Notes: generated from the sequence alone by a model not told the origin. A stretch of DNA of 64,000 nucleotides from Pelagomonas calceolata (GCA_918797485.1 CAKKNE010000003.1:3162001-3226000); one strand, 5' to 3'. Positions 18,119 through 31,663 are shown, counted from the first letter of the stretch. A program made the numbers and translations.

Positions 18119-20074
18119 TTATTCCTCCGCGGCCGCGGGCGGCGCCGCGCCGAGCACCTCCCCCGTCCTCCGGAAGTGGTCGAACGCGGCGCGGTCCTCG
18201 TCCGTCGGCGGCGGGTCGGCGCGGAGCGCGTCCGCCACGAGCGCCTCGACGCGGCCTCGCGTCGGCGCGTCCAGGCGCGCGAGGACCGCCTCGCGCTTCC
18301 GCGAGAGCTCCAGCAGGCACGCGAAGGCGGCGGCGTTGGCGTCGTCGCCCGCGCGGAGCTCGGCCTCGAGGTGGTACGCCAGCGCGTCGACGGCGTCGGC
18401 GTCCTCGGCGGGCGCGCGCAGGTGCTCCGCGAGCCGCGCCTCGTGGGCCGCGGCCCACTCGGCCTGGCAGACGCGCGCGGCGTCGGGGGGCGCGCCGGGC
18501 GGCGGCGCGGCGCGCGCCGGGCCGCGCAGCGCGAAGCGGACCGCGCGCGCGTCCTCGTTCGACGCGCCGGCCTCGCGCGCACGCGCCTCGACCGCGGCCG
18601 CGTCGCCGTCCCGCAGCGCGGCGCGGCCGGCGGCCGTCTGGTAGAACGCCGCCGCGGCCCGGCCGAGGGCCAGCACGGGCAGCCCGGCGCGGACGCCGGC
18701 CGGCGCGGCCGCGAGCGCCGCCGGCGTCCAGGCGCGTAGCGCGTCCGTCGCGCGCCGCGCGAGGTCCGCCGACTCGCGCGGGACGCTCGCCCACAGGTCG
18801 CCGCACGCCGCGACGGCGTAGCGCGCCGCGGCCGCGTCCTCGACGCACGCCGCCGCCGCCGCCGCGTCGCCGGCGAGCGCGCGGCTCGCTGCGTCGAGCC
18901 ACGCGGACACCCAGGGCGCGAGCGCGTCGAGCGCCGCGACCTCGGCGGCGGCGCCCGGCGCGAGGCCCAGCGCGACGCCGCGCAGCGCGCAAACGGCGCC
19001 GCGCGCCGTCGCGGCGTGCCGCGCGGCCGCCGCGCGCGCCGCGGCCCCCAGGAATTCGTCCGCGAGCGGCGCGGGCCGCGCCCGCGTGCCGCGCGCCTGG
19101 AGCTCGCCCAGCGCGCCGACCGCCTCCGTGGCCAGGGCCCGCACGTCCGGCGGCGCCTCGCCGCACCACCGGACGACGTCGGCGCCGACGCGCTCGGCCC
19201 AGGGCGCGACCTCGGCCGGCAGGCGCGGGCAGGCGCGCGCGACGCAGTGCAGCGCGAGCGCGGGCACGGCGGCCCAGTCCCCCTCGGCGCCGATCGGCGG
19301 CAGGTCCGGCCGCGCGGCGAACTCGCGGCGCTGCGCGTCCACGAGGTCCGCCGCGCGGGGCCGGAGCGCGCGCGCGAGGCCCAGCAGCAGCGCGCGGCCC
19401 GCGGCCTCGCCGCCCCGCGCGAGCCACGCCCGGAGGCCCGCGTCGCCCGCGCGCAGGTAGAGACTCAGCGCGGCGAGCGCGTCGCGGGCGTCGCCGAACT
19501 CGCTCTGCGTCGAGCTCGCCTCGCCGGCGAGGCACCGCGCGTGCGCCCGCGCCTGCGCCTCCGGCAGGTCGGGCGCCGCGCCCGTCGCGTCGTCGAGCGC
19601 GCCGACGAGGCCGGACCAGCCGCCGTCCGCGCCGGCGCCGCCCGCGCCCGTGCCCAGGCTCGGGCCCGCGCCGCGCGCCGCGTCGGCGTCGACGACCGTC
19701 GCGACGAACTCCACGCGCACGCGGCTCCCCGCGACGGCCGTGGCGCAGAGCCGCCACGTCAGCGCCCACCGCCGCGCCGCGTCCGTGTGGGCGACCTTGG
19801 CGCACGCCGCCAGCTCGAAGTCGGGCCGGCCCGCGCCGTCGCCGCCCGCGAAGCGGACGCCGGCGCGCGCCAGCGCCGCGCCGCGCCAGCGCGCCCAGAC
19901 GCGCGCGGGTATTTCGTCGAGGTCCCTGGCGCCATTCCACGCGCGGACGGCCTCGCGCCGCGCCGCGCCCGCGGCATCCCGCGGCGCGCCGCCCGCTGGC
20001 GCGGGAGCCGCCGGGCTCGGGGGCACGCCCTTCCTTTGGCGGTGCGCTGCCGCCGGCTTGCGCGTCCCACGCAT
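18119..20074 (-). CDS. Unknown Ala-rich helical protein
   Basis: 651 aa, intronless. No domain was recognised. A basic N-terminus is followed by a segment with strand-like text (KVAHTDAARRWALTWRLCAT, SRVRVEFVATVVDADA), then a long run of amphipathic helices with repeated Ala/Leu/Trp, suggestive of a HEAT- or ARM-like solenoid. The other strand also has a long open frame, but its product is almost pure Arg/Pro/Ala, the usual shadow of GC-rich coding DNA. Codon use (third positions nearly all G or C in this frame) supports the minus strand. Confidence 0.6.
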   Translation of the reverse strand: MRGTRKPAAAHRQRKGVPPSPAAPAPAGGAPRDAAGAARREAVRAWNGARDLDEIPARVWARWRGAALARAGVRFAGGDGAGRPDFELAACAKVAHTDAARRWALTWRLCATAVAGSRVRVEFVATVVDADAARGAGPSLGTGAGGAGADGGWSGLVGALDDATGAAPDLPEAQARAHARCLAGEASSTQSEFGDARDALAALSLYLRAGDAGLRAWLARGGEAAGRALLLGLARALRPRAADLVDAQRREFAARPDLPPIGAEGDWAAVPALALHCVARACPRLPAEVAPWAERVGADVVRWCGEAPPDVRALATEAVGALGELQARGTRARPAPLADEFLGAAARAAAARHAATARGAVCALRGVALGLAPGAAAEVAALDALAPWVSAWLDAASRALAGDAAAAAACVEDAAAARYAVAACGDLWASVPRESADLARRATDALRAWTPAALAAAPAGVRAGLPVLALGRAAAAFYQTAAGRAALRDGDAAAVEARAREAGASNEDARAVRFALRGPARAAPPPGAPPDAARVCQAEWAAAHEARLAEHLRAPAEDADAVDALAYHLEAELRAGDDANAAAFACLLELSRKREAVLARLDAPTRGRVEALVADALRADPPPTDEDRAAFDHFRRTGEVLGAAPPAAAEE

Positions 20075-20158
20075 CGCCAGCCGGGGGCAGCCTATGCGCA
20101 GTGCGCGCTTAAATCATTAGGCATCCCTACCTAGGTACTTATAATAAATAGCTATAGT

Positions 20159-21075
20159 CAATTCGGGTTGCGGGGGCGCGCGCCTAGAGGGGTGACGGGG
20201 GAGCTATCCCCCGCGAGCGTGTACGTAAGCTTGCTGCCGGTCGTAGAAGCGTGCGTCGTCGTCGCCGTGCCCGGGCGCGTTGGTGAAGTCCGGGTTGCCG
20301 CCGACGAGCCGGAGGCCGTCGATCTTGATCCGGGCGTACTCGCGCGCCTAGGTAGGTACTTAAATGGCGTGATCAATTCGGGTTGCGGGGGCGCGCGCCT
20401 AGAGGGGTGACGGGGGAGCTATCCCCCGCGAGCGTGTACGTAAGCTTGCTGCCGGTCGTAGAAGCGTGCGTCGTCGTCGCCGTGCCCGGGCGCGTTGGTG
20501 AAGTCCGGGTTGCCGCCGACGAGCCGGAGGCCGTCGATCTTGATCCGGGCGTACTCGCGCCCGGCGCCTATAAATGCGCATAGTCAATTCGGGTTGGGGG
20601 CGCGCCTAGAGGGTGACGGGGGCATCCCCCCGCGAGCGTACGCGTTGCTGCCGGTCGTAGAAGCGTGCGTCGTCGTCGCCGTGCCCGGGCGCGTTGGTGA
20701 AGTCCGGGTTGCCGCCGACGAGCCGGAGGCCGTCGATCTTGATCCGGGCGTACTCGCGCGCCTAGGTACTTATAAATAGCTATAGTCAATTCGGGTTGCG
20801 GGGGCGCGCGCCTAGAGGGGTGACGGGGGAGCTATCCCCCGCGAGCGTGTACGTAAGCTTGCTGCCGGTCGTAGAAGCGTGCGTCGTCGTCGCCGTGCCC
20901 GGGCGCGTTGGTGAAGTCCGGGTTGCCGCCGACGAGCCGGAGGCCGTCGATCTTGATCCGGGCGTACTCGCGCGCCTAGGTACTTATAAATAGCTATAGT
21001 CAATTCGGGTTGCGGGGGCGCGCGCCTAGAGGGGTGACGGGGGAGCTAAATCATTCTTTATTTTGCTATACTAGT
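20159..21075. repeat. Tandem array of about 210-bp units carrying a coding-like segment
   Basis: Unit starts (CAATTCGGGTTG) lie at 20159, 20374, 20585, 20787 and 21001, with a diverged partial copy from 21076. Unit lengths are 202-215 bp, near-identical. Each full unit has TATAAATA-like text (or a variant) and, on the minus strand, an open segment translating as REYARIKIDGLRLVGGNPDF, TNAPGHGDDD and ARFYDRQQAYVHARGG, ending in TAG. Codons of that segment nearly all end in G or C like real genes here, so the array may have arisen from the terminal exon of a gene. Confidence 0.85.
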
Positions 21076-21287
21076 CAATTCGGGTTTTGGGGGCACGCCT
21101 GGCGAGATGCCTTGGGAGATGTGTGGTCTCGGGGGAGCTAAGCGCGCGTCCTCGTCCGGGTTGCCGCCGACCGTGCTGGAGGGGCTAGCTCAATAAGCGA
21201 CCCCCCCTCTCCGACACTAAGACTCTGACGTATCAGCGGGTTAAATAAATAAATAACTACATTGGCTTGCTTTGCCCACTTTACAAG

Positions 21288-23126
21288 TTACTTAATACTT
21301 CTTCTTGAGGATTTCTTCTTCTTCTCTGACGAGCGCGGCGCCGCTTCGAGGCTCGCGCCCATTGCCGCGGCGATCGCCGCAATTGCGGCTTCGCTCGTCG
21401 CCGGCCGAGCCTCGGCCTTGGCAGGGGCGACGACGCGGAGCTTCGCGCGGCGCCGGCGCCGCCCCGCTGGCGCCTCGGCGGCCGCCGCCGCAACGTCGTC
21501 GTCGTCGTCGTCAAAGAAGCGGCGCGGCGCCGGGGCGTCTGCCGACGAGTCGTCGTCGTCGAAGAAGGCGGACGGGGCCGCCGGCGGCGGCTCGTCGTCG
21601 GCGGACGGGGCGCGGCGCGGCGCCGGCGCGGTCTCCTCCGACGAGTCGTCGTCGTCGTCGTCGAAGAAGCCGTCCGCCGCAGCCGAGGCGGGGACGAACG
21701 CCGCCGCCTCCGCCTCGAGCATCTCGGCCGGCGCGGGCGCGGCCTCCGCGGCGGGCGCCGTCGGCGCGGCATCGGCTATGGGCGCGGGCGCGTCCGCCTC
21801 TGCTGCGGGGGTCGGCGCCCGTGCATCTGCCGCGGGCGCAGGTGGCTCCGCGGCGACCGCCGGCTCTGGGGGTGCAGGCGCGGGGGGCTCCGGGGGCTCC
21901 GCGGCGACCGCCGGAGGCTCCGCGGCTTCTTCCGAGGCGGACGCGGGTGCGGCTTCCGCGGCCGGCGCAGGCGGTTCCGCGTCCGCTGGCGCTGCTGGCG
22001 CTTCGTCGGCCGGTGGCTCGGCGTCGGCCTCGGGTCGCTCGACAGCGGGCGGTGCCGCCTCGGCGCCGCGCGCCGGTTGTTCTACCGCCGCGGGCGCGGG
22101 CGCTTTCGGCGCCACGGCCGCCGCGGCCGCCGCGGCCCGAGCGCCGGGGAGTGGCCCGTAAAAGTCGTCCGAGGAATCCGAGTCGGCCGCTGCCGCGGGC
22201 GTCGGGCGCGCGCCGCCGCCGTCGTCGTCCGAGTCGTCGTCGAGCCACGCGTCGAGCGCCGACTTTCGCGCCGCGGGCGGCGTCGGCGGCGCGGGCAGCT
22301 CCGCGTCGCGGTCCTCGGGCGCCGCCGGGGGCGCGGGGCGCGCGGCGGGCGCCGGGGAGGCCGCCGGGGGCGGCGCCGGCGCCGGCGCCGGCGCCGCGAC
22401 GGCGGCGGCCAGCCGCGCGTCCAGCGCCTCCTCGGCGGCGGCGAGCCGCTCCTCCGCGCGCGCGAGCGCCCGGCGGTGCTCGCCGGCGACGAGCCGCAGG
22501 AACGGCAGCGCGAGCCACGCGTGGAGGGTGTCGAGGCCCGCGCACGTCTTCGCCGAGGCGCTCAGCACGCGGATCCGCCTCCCGAGCGGCTCCAGCGCGG
22601 CGGCCACGTCGCTCTCAGTCAGCCCGCTCCCGTCGGCGGCGTCGGCGAAGCTCCGGAGGACGACCGCGTCGACGCCGCCGGGCAGCCCGCGCAGCTTGTC
22701 CACGACGTAGTCGAGCGTCGTCGCGTCGCGCGGGTCCACGAGGAACACCGCGGCGGCGGCGCCGTCGTAGACGTCGATCGACGCCGCGTCGACGGCCCCC
22801 TCGGCCTCCGCCTCGTCGCAGACGTCCCAGACGTCGACCTTGCACCGCTCCCGACCGTCGCGCGGCGCCCACGCGATGGTGGCGGCCCGGAGTTCCCGCG
22901 TCGCCTCGTACGCGTCGCTGAAGCCGCGGCCGGCCAGGCGCTCGAACAGCGCCGTCTTCCCCGCGCGCCGGCCGCCGCGCAGGACGACGCGCAGGTTGTA
23001 GCGGACGCCCTGCGTGCCGAGCCGCTCGCGCAGCCGCGCGTCGACGCGCGCGATGCCCCGCGCGCGCCGCGCGGCGGCCGCCTCGTCCGCGTCTGCCGCC
23101 CCCGGCGCGGACTCCGCCGCGCCCAT
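21288..23126 (-). CDS. RABL6-like GTPase with long acidic Pro/Ala tail
   Basis: 612 aa, starting at the ATG of MGAAES, which is also an N-myristoylation consensus; the frame is open further upstream but with unlikely text. Residues about 30-215 form a Ras-like domain: VRYNLRVVLRGGRRAGKTALF (P-loop GxxxxGKT), SDAYEATRELRAATIAW, VDVWDVCDEAE in place of DTAG, and VFLVDPRDATTLDYVVDKL. The YN[LM]RVV[LI]RG lead-in and WDV switch are those of RABL6. The canonical NKxD is not evident. The remaining 400 residues are Pro/Ala/Glu-rich with repeated FFDDDDD and FDDDDSS clusters and a basic end, as in the disordered tail of RABL6 proteins. Its function is likely membrane or ciliary trafficking, by family only. 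Confidence 0.75.
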   Translation of the reverse strand: MGAAESAPGAADADEAAAARRARGIARVDARLRERLGTQGVRYNLRVVLRGGRRAGKTALFERLAGRGFSDAYEATRELRAATIAWAPRDGRERCKVDVWDVCDEAEAEGAVDAASIDVYDGAAAAVFLVDPRDATTLDYVVDKLRGLPGGVDAVVLRSFADAADGSGLTESDVAAALEPLGRRIRVLSASAKTCAGLDTLHAWLALPFLRLVAGEHRRALARAEERLAAAEEALDARLAAAVAAPAPAPAPPPAASPAPAARPAPPAAPEDRDAELPAPPTPPAARKSALDAWLDDDSDDDGGGARPTPAAAADSDSSDDFYGPLPGARAAAAAAAVAPKAPAPAAVEQPARGAEAAPPAVERPEADAEPPADEAPAAPADAEPPAPAAEAAPASASEEAAEPPAVAAEPPEPPAPAPPEPAVAAEPPAPAADARAPTPAAEADAPAPIADAAPTAPAAEAAPAPAEMLEAEAAAFVPASAAADGFFDDDDDDSSEETAPAPRRAPSADDEPPPAAPSAFFDDDDSSADAPAPRRFFDDDDDDVAAAAAEAPAGRRRRRAKLRVVAPAKAEARPATSEAAIAAIAAAMGASLEAAPRSSEKKKKSSRRSIK

Positions 23127-23564
23127 TGATGAACTGGTCTGAATCTGCGCGAGTTGAGAGCTGGCCTTACTGCCGCGAGCGCGTACGTCGTTACTCGGTT
23201 TTTGGGGGCGCTGCCAATTAATGCGAAAAATGCGGCTACGATGTGCTTTCGGGCCCCTTTTTTTTTTCTCAATGCGCGACACGCGGGGGTTTAATTCCTA
23301 GTCCTTAGCAACCCCACCAAGGTACCCTATACGTGTAGTACCTCTGGCGGCCCGGCCCCTGGACTTACGGCGAAGTTACGCAACCCGCACGCGACCAAAA
23401 TAGATGGTGCAAAACTCGTTTTTCGTGCATCACGCGTGTGCACACAAGAGGCAGACTCTTCGGCACATAGAGAAGGAAGCACCTTGATTATAAATCAAAA
23501 ATTTATCACAGCTTGCGCAGCAGCTCACTAGAGCGAGCGCGTTCGCGGACGCCGCCGCCGCGCT
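23127..23564. other. Intergenic, no recognised gene
   Basis: Lies between the RABL6-like start and the end of centrin copy 1. It contains a T-run at about 23260-23269 and lower GC. The part nearest 23126 presumably holds the RABL6-like promoter. Confidence 0.4.
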
Positions 23565-24190
<626 letters not shown>

Positions 24191-24289
24191 CTTGCCTGTT
24201 GAGACAGGCAGCTATGGCGCTAGTTTTGTATAATGACAGCTTGCAAAACCCGGGAGAAAAAAAAAAAAAAAACAGTGAACGTTTATTTA

Positions 24290-26886
<2,597 letters not shown>

Positions 26887-27076
26887 GGGGGGTATTGTGT
26901 CTTGCCCGCGCGGGGCGTCACTCGAACGTACTCCTCGGAGTGGCCCCGAAGCCGACCCTCGGGCTGCTGTGCTCATGCTGAGGACCAGGGACTAGACCCC
27001 AGGCTGCCCAGGGAGGGTGTGTGTGCGCGCTACACTGCAGGAAGAAGGCTCTTTAGGATTTTTTCATTATACTTTT

Positions 27077-27125
27077 GGAGAAGGCTCCTAGGAGCTTGTT
27101 CCTTTTTTAGGTCTTCCTTATTTTA
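27077..27125 (+). repeat. Short dispersed repeat in 3' flanks
   Basis: GGAGAAGGCTCCTAGGAGCT and the following T-rich text recur at 29097-29145; a diverged copy lies at about 28866-28920. All three are downstream of genes and precede ATTTATTT runs. The rest of 26887-27329 shows no gene. Confidence 0.65.
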
Positions 27126-27329
27126 TTTATTTATATATATCTGCCCTTTCCTTCTGTAGCCACGGTCATGTGCCTCATGAGCCTTTTGGGCGCGCGTCGC
27201 AGCGGAGCCGCCACCCGTCTATAGAGATAGCTTGTGCAGCACACGGCCACTTGTGCAGCCGCGCAAGCGACCCAAAGTCGATTCGGTCGAGTGTCGAGTG
27301 TAACCAGCGGCGAGTCTGATCCTTCCGGA

Positions 27330-27800
27330 ATGCCCAATCCGCTGCGGCGGTGGCGCGACTGGCGCGCAAGAAGAATATTCCTTATGGCCCGGGCTGGGAC
27401 GCTGACGCTCCAGCCGCCCCCGCCCCACCCCGCCCCCGACGGGGCAAACACCACGTTCGACGCGCTCGTCGGATGCGCCGTCGCGATTGCCCGCTGGTAC
27501 CGGATCTGGGACTGGCGCGCAAACCTACCCGTGGAACCCTTGGCGCCGGCACTGGTGGCCATCAGGCGCGCCCCGCAGAACAATCCGGCCCTCCACTGCG
27601 AGGACGGACCGCCCCTCTTCGATGCGGACGGCGAGGACGGACCGCCCCTCTTCGATGCGGACGGCGAGGACGGACCGCCCCTCTTAACGCCTTCTCACGT
27701 AACGGAGGCGAATCTGGAGGCGACAACGGAACGTCTGGCTTCCGCGCTGGCTGAGGTCGATCAGTTGACGACGTCGCCGCCGGCGTGCTCGATCTCGTAG
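27330..27800 (+). CDS. Possible small protein with three 11-residue repeats
   Basis: 156 aa from the first ATG. I do not recognise it. A 33-bp unit is repeated about three times at 27599-27690, giving EDGPPLFDADG twice and a partial third. The flanking sequence has ordinary composition and the end (EATTERLASALAEVDQL) could form a helix. No homology-like motif supports it, so it may be a chance frame over a minisatellite. Confidence 0.3.
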   Translation: MPNPLRRWRDWRARRIFLMARAGTLTLQPPPPHPAPDGANTTFDALVGCAVAIARWYRIWDWRANLPVEPLAPALVAIRRAPQNNPALHCEDGPPLFDADGEDGPPLFDADGEDGPPLLTPSHVTEANLEATTERLASALAEVDQLTTSPPACSIS

Positions 27801-28124
27801 GGAGTGGTGAAGTTGTGCATATGACATCCTAGTAGAACCTATCCCGGCGTTAGTATCGTTACGGAACTCCCGCGCACCGACCGCGGATCATCTTGAGCCT
27901 TTCTCACCCTCGCCGACCTAACTTGTTATCACCTCCGCCTATTTATATGTTCCTTCCTATTGACCTACGCAACCGCAGGAACCTAGCCCGGGGCGGGTCC
28001 TCGTCGTGCCCGTGGTCTCTGTCGCAGCGCGGCTGTGCGCGCCTTCTTGCCGCTCGACAACTATTGCACTTGCGGGGTCGATGCGAAAGGACCGTGCTGC
28101 GCAGTTTTCCCCCAGCACCAGGGC

Positions 28125-28841
28125 ATGCGCCGCGCCGCGCTCGGCTGCTTCGCGGCGGCCGCGGCGCTCGCGCCGGCGAAGCGCGACTGGCGGTGCGCCT
28201 TCGATGCGGCGTTTGCCGGCGACTTCGACAACTACGCGCAGGTCGCGGCCGAGCGCGCCCGCGGCGTCGCGGCGGCGGACCGCGCCGGCCACGAGCACGT
28301 GCACTGCTGCCTCCGACCGCTGCGGGCCGCCGAGGCGGCGCCGCTCGCCGGCGCCGCGGCGCGGGTCGTCCTCGCGTGCTACTACCTCGACGGCGCCCCG
28401 GAGAACGTCTTCCGGCTGCGGTGCTACGCGTTCGACGACGAGCGGCGCATGGCGCTGCTGCGGCCGCCGCGGGCCGCGCTCGCCGCCGCGCACGCCGCCT
28501 GCGCGGACCTGCCGGCGCGCGGCGCCGCCGCGTGCGCCGCCGCGCTCGCGGCGACCGGCCGCTGGGAGCCGCTGGGCGGCTGCGACGTCGCGTGGCGGCC
28601 CGTGGACGGCGGCTTCGACGGCGCCATGGCCGACCCCGGTGGCTGCGTCGTGCTGAGCCAACGCGATGGTACGACCCGGGTCCGCGTCAAGGACGCGCTC
28701 GCGCTCCGCGACGACGTCCTCGAGGTCGACGACCGCGGCTACGCCCTCGACGGCACGCTCCTCTACGGCAGCCCCGACGGCGGGCCCTACCGCCTCGCCC
28801 GCGTCCAGGGGACCCGCGACCAGGGCGGCGGCGACCCGTAA
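28125..28841 (+). CDS. CpeT/CpcT-like protein (phycobilin lyase fold)
   Basis: 238 aa. After a short hydrophobic leader the pattern follows the CpeT family: AGDFDNYAQVAAE (the [SG]-x-[FY]DN-x-x-Q signature), HVHCCLRPL, VVLACYYLDGAPENVFRLRCYAF (the YR-QRV[YF]R-like strand), PLGGCDVAWRPVDGGFDGAM, GCVVLSQRDGTTRVRVKDAL, LEVDDRGYALDGTLLYGSPD and GGPYRLARV. CpeT/CpcT proteins attach bilins to phycobiliproteins in cyanobacteria, red algae and cryptophytes. Relatives in algae without phycobilisomes are of unknown role, and that may apply here. The ATG at 28125 is chosen because it begins the hydrophobic leader. Confidence 0.7.
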   Translation: MRRAALGCFAAAAALAPAKRDWRCAFDAAFAGDFDNYAQVAAERARGVAAADRAGHEHVHCCLRPLRAAEAAPLAGAAARVVLACYYLDGAPENVFRLRCYAFDDERRMALLRPPRAALAAAHAACADLPARGAAACAAALAATGRWEPLGGCDVAWRPVDGGFDGAMADPGGCVVLSQRDGTTRVRVKDALALRDDVLEVDDRGYALDGTLLYGSPDGGPYRLARVQGTRDQGGGDP

Positions 28842-29410
28842 CTGTCAAGTTCGAAAGTTGCACACCCTGACCGAGCGGCGAGAAGGCCCTGAGGAGAGCT
28901 CGTTCCTTCTTTCTAGTTCTTCGGGAGGCATTTCTTGCGAGATTATACTCAGTTTGCCCCCCCGCACGGCAATTGACCGATGAGGGCCGATGTCGCTTGG
29001 TCATGGGGGACGCGTTACCCCGGGAGATCGAAAATCCGTTGTATAGATACCTTACTGCTATTTCGAAGCTCCGGTTGGGCATCCTGACCGAGCAGGGAGA
29101 AGGCTCCTAGGAGCTTGTTCCTTTTTTAGGTCTTCCTTAATTTATTTATTTATTTATTTATTTATTTCCTGCTCCCTTATTTATTTATTTATTTAACTTG
29201 AGGTTTCCGAGTCAAGTGAGTTCTATCCCGCGAGGTCGCGTTTTTAGACCACGCCTCCCGGGCCGCTGACGCGCCTTAATTTCCCGGAGCGGACTCGGAG
29301 GAGTCGTGGTCTATACCCGACGGGGCGCGAGGGCAGGCACACGTCTCCACCACCACCACACCCCACCCGGCCGCCACCTACTACGATAAGTTACGCCTCC
29401 GCGCCGCCTA
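28842..29410. other. Convergent intergenic region rich in short repeats
   Basis: Contains two copies of the AGAAGGC...TTGTTCCTT repeat (28866-28920 and 29097-29145), ATTTATTT microsatellites (29140-29195), and at 29235-29273 an inverted copy of the motif at 17961-17999. No gene was recognised. Confidence 0.55.
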
Positions 29411-30796
29411 CTACTGCGCGGCCGCGGCGACCTCGACGCGCGCGCCGCGGCGGATCTGGCCCCAGCCGATGAGGCGCCAGTGCTTGTCGACGCGGCGGCT
29501 GAGCGCGATCTTCTCGCCCTCGGTCGTGCAGACGGGCTGCGTCAGCAGGATCTTGGCCAGGTCGGCCTTGACCGCGAGCACCTTGCCGCCCGTCGCCGTG
29601 CTGCCGATGTTCACCATGAGGATCTCCTGCTTCTGCAGCTTCTGGACCTTGGCCTGCTTCGCGCCCTCGCTCGTCTTCACGCCCAGCAGGCGCCGCAGCA
29701 GGTAGAAGCTGATCTCGACCTCGATGAACACGTCCGGCAGCCGGCCCTTGAGGCCGAGCACCTGGCCGACGAGCCGGTCCGCGCGCGTCAGCGTCGGGTC
29801 GATGTGCGTCCCCACGCCGATCAGCCCGCCGGGCACGGCGTACTCGAGCCGGTTCCGCTCCGCGAGCAGCGACGCGACGCGGCTGTAGATCGGCGTCGCC
29901 GTGACCGCGCCCGCCGCGTCCTTCGTGACGATGCCGGGGCGCACCTCGACCTCGTCCTCGAGGCGCAGCACGCCCTGGAGGATGGACCCGCCCGCGACGC
30001 CGCCCTTGAGGTTCGCGACGTCCTCGCCGGGCTTGTTCACGTCGAAGCTCCGGATGACGATGAGGCGCGGCGTGCTCGTGAAGTCGCGCACGGGCGTGGG
30101 GATGGCGTGGGCCACGTACTCGCAGACGGCGTCGATGTTGTACTTGAGCACGGCCGAGATGGGGATGACGGGCGCGTCGCCGGCGACGGTGCCCGCGACG
30201 AACTTGCGGATCTGCTCGTGCTGCGCGCGCGCCTGGTCCGGCTTCACGAGGTCCACCTTGTTCTGGAGGATCAGGATGTTCTCGAGGCGCATGATCTCGA
30301 CCGCCGCGAGGTGCTCCGACGTCTGCGGCTGCGGGCACGGCTCGTTGCCCGCGACGAGGAGCAGCGCCGCGTCCATGACGGCCGCGCCGTTGAGCATCGT
30401 CGCCATCAGGATGTCGTGGCCCGGGCAGTCCACGAAGCTCACGTGCCGCGCGAGCGCCCAGCGCGCGCCGTCGCCGTCCTCGAACGCGTCGGGCGTCGCC
30501 GAGCCGCGGCTGCAGAAGTTGCCGGGCCCGGGCCGCTCCGCGACGCGCTTGTAGATCTTCGCGTTCGCGTAGCCCAGCTTGATCGTGATGTTGCGCTCCA
30601 GCTCGTTCTTGAAGCGCACCGTCTGCACGCCGCTGATCGCCTTGACGACGGTGCTCTTGCCGTGCGCGACGTGGCCGATCGTCCCGATGTTCACGGTGGC
30701 CTGGCGCGAGATCACCTCGGGCGTGTCCGGCGTGAGCGCCGCGGGGTCCAGCGCGCGCCGGTCCTGCACCGCGAGGCCGTCGTCCGCCGTCGCCAT
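29411..30796 (-). CDS. Translation initiation factor eIF2 gamma subunit
   Basis: 461 aa from the ATG of MATADDG; the frame extends five codons further only by a GTG. It is the GTPase subunit of eIF2, which brings initiator Met-tRNA to the 40S subunit. G1 is [19 protein letters not shown], switch text [16 protein letters not shown]3 [15 protein letters not shown]4 [10 protein letters not shown]5 [11 protein letters not shown]. Domains II and III follow ([44 protein letters not shown]-like [14 protein letters not shown]). Length and order are those of the whole family. The short insert [20 protein letters not shown] occupies the zinc-knuckle position but keeps only one Cys, which is common outside animals and archaea. 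Confidence 0.95.
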   Translation of the reverse strand: MATADDGLAVQDRRALDPAALTPDTPEVISRQATVNIGTIGHVAHGKSTVVKAISGVQTVRFKNELERNITIKLGYANAKIYKRVAERPGPGNFCSRGSATPDAFEDGDGARWALARHVSFVDCPGHDILMATMLNGAAVMDAALLLVAGNEPCPQPQTSEHLAAVEIMRLENILILQNKVDLVKPDQARAQHEQIRKFVAGTVAGDAPVIPISAVLKYNIDAVCEYVAHAIPTPVRDFTSTPRLIVIRSFDVNKPGEDVANLKGGVAGGSILQGVLRLEDEVEVRPGIVTKDAAGAVTATPIYSRVASLLAERNRLEYAVPGGLIGVGTHIDPTLTRADRLVGQVLGLKGRLPDVFIEVEISFYLLRRLLGVKTSEGAKQAKVQKLQKQEILMVNIGSTATGGKVLAVKADLAKILLTQPVCTTEGEKIALSRRVDKHWRLIGWGQIRRGARVEVAAAAQ

Positions 30797-30950
30797 CGTG
30801 GGCGGCAGCACGCTTATTGCGTCTTGCTCGCCACCGCTGGCGACGGAGCGCGCGGATGCGTGCTGCCGCGTCCGGAGGGCCTCGCTCCGTGCTACGTCTT
30901 AGACGCGGCTGTTAGAGGCCTATATGACGCGGTCGCTCAGCGAGAGACTT

Positions 30951-30984
30951 GGACTTGCTTGCTAGTGTCTACAGGCCGCTAGCC
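30951..30984 (-). promoter_or_regulatory. Recurrent GCTAGCGG...GACACTAGCAAGC motif
   Basis: About 160 bp upstream of the eIF2-gamma ATG. On the minus strand it reads GCTAGCGGCCTGTAGACACT followed by AGCAAGCA. Nearly the same string is at 33691, 36754 and 47034. Confidence 0.45.
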
Positions 30985-31387
30985 GCGACCGGGGACGGAT
31001 CTCCTCAAACTGGCTCATTGCCGAACTGACTCATCGCCAGGCACGCGGAAAAAAAAAAACTTCAATATAGAAGTTGACCGCGGGCCGGAACCCACGTCCC
31101 ATTGGGGCTTGGCGCTTTGGCGCCGTGGGGTGGCGGAACGACGCATGAGGTCTTGGCCCCACCGCCGAAAGACCAATCTTGGGGCCCCGACAGCATCGTC
31201 CTCAGACTTGGTCTTGGGGTTTCGCTCCCCATTGGAGGACGGGCAGAACGGACGATATGAGATCTTGGTCTCACCGCCCAAGGCTTTGCCCACCAGAAGC
31301 GACTCGAGGGGCAGACGGCTCGAGGCCGCCGACTTCAGCCACAATCGGAGGCCGTGATCTCAGGCCACGGGCGGCAACCCGCGGGAC

Positions 31388-31663
31388 CAGGGCCCTTGCA
31401 TACGCACGTATGTCCAAACTCGTACCCCTACATGCGTACTTCTGAGATCGCTCCCGCATGCGCGTCTGCATACGTGGGCCGTAGTAGGGGGGTAAATGGT
31501 TCAAGTTCAACATCGACCTTCAACTAGGGTATACCCCCCAGCAAAGAAAACGCCCCCAGACCCACAAAAAATACGATGGTAAGGGTCCTAGAAAAACACC
31601 AAATACGCGCCTGCATGCGGCGCATACGGAGGTATGCGAGCGTCTGTGTATGCAAGGGCCCTG
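31388..31663. mobile_element. hAT-type MITE, 276 bp, intact ends
   Basis: Perfect 16-bp terminal inverted repeats CAGGGCCCTTGCATAC, flanked on both sides by the 8-bp direct repeat CGCGGGAC (31380-31387 and 31664-31671). CAGGG ends plus 8-bp target duplication are the marks of hAT elements. Further GCATACG/CGTATGC pairs lie inside both ends. No open frame; non-autonomous. The perfect target copies suggest a young insertion. Confidence 0.85.

Noticed and set aside
18103-20112. Long plus-strand frames opposite the unknown Ala-rich protein
   Set aside because: Almost only Arg/Pro/Ala; codon bias supports the minus strand.
20159-21075. CRISPR array
   Set aside because: Units are near-identical over their whole length with no unique spacers, and the setting is eukaryotic.
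29140-29195. ATTTATTT run as an AU-rich regulatory element
   Set aside because: Looks like a simple microsatellite in an intergenic gap; no transcript can be assigned.
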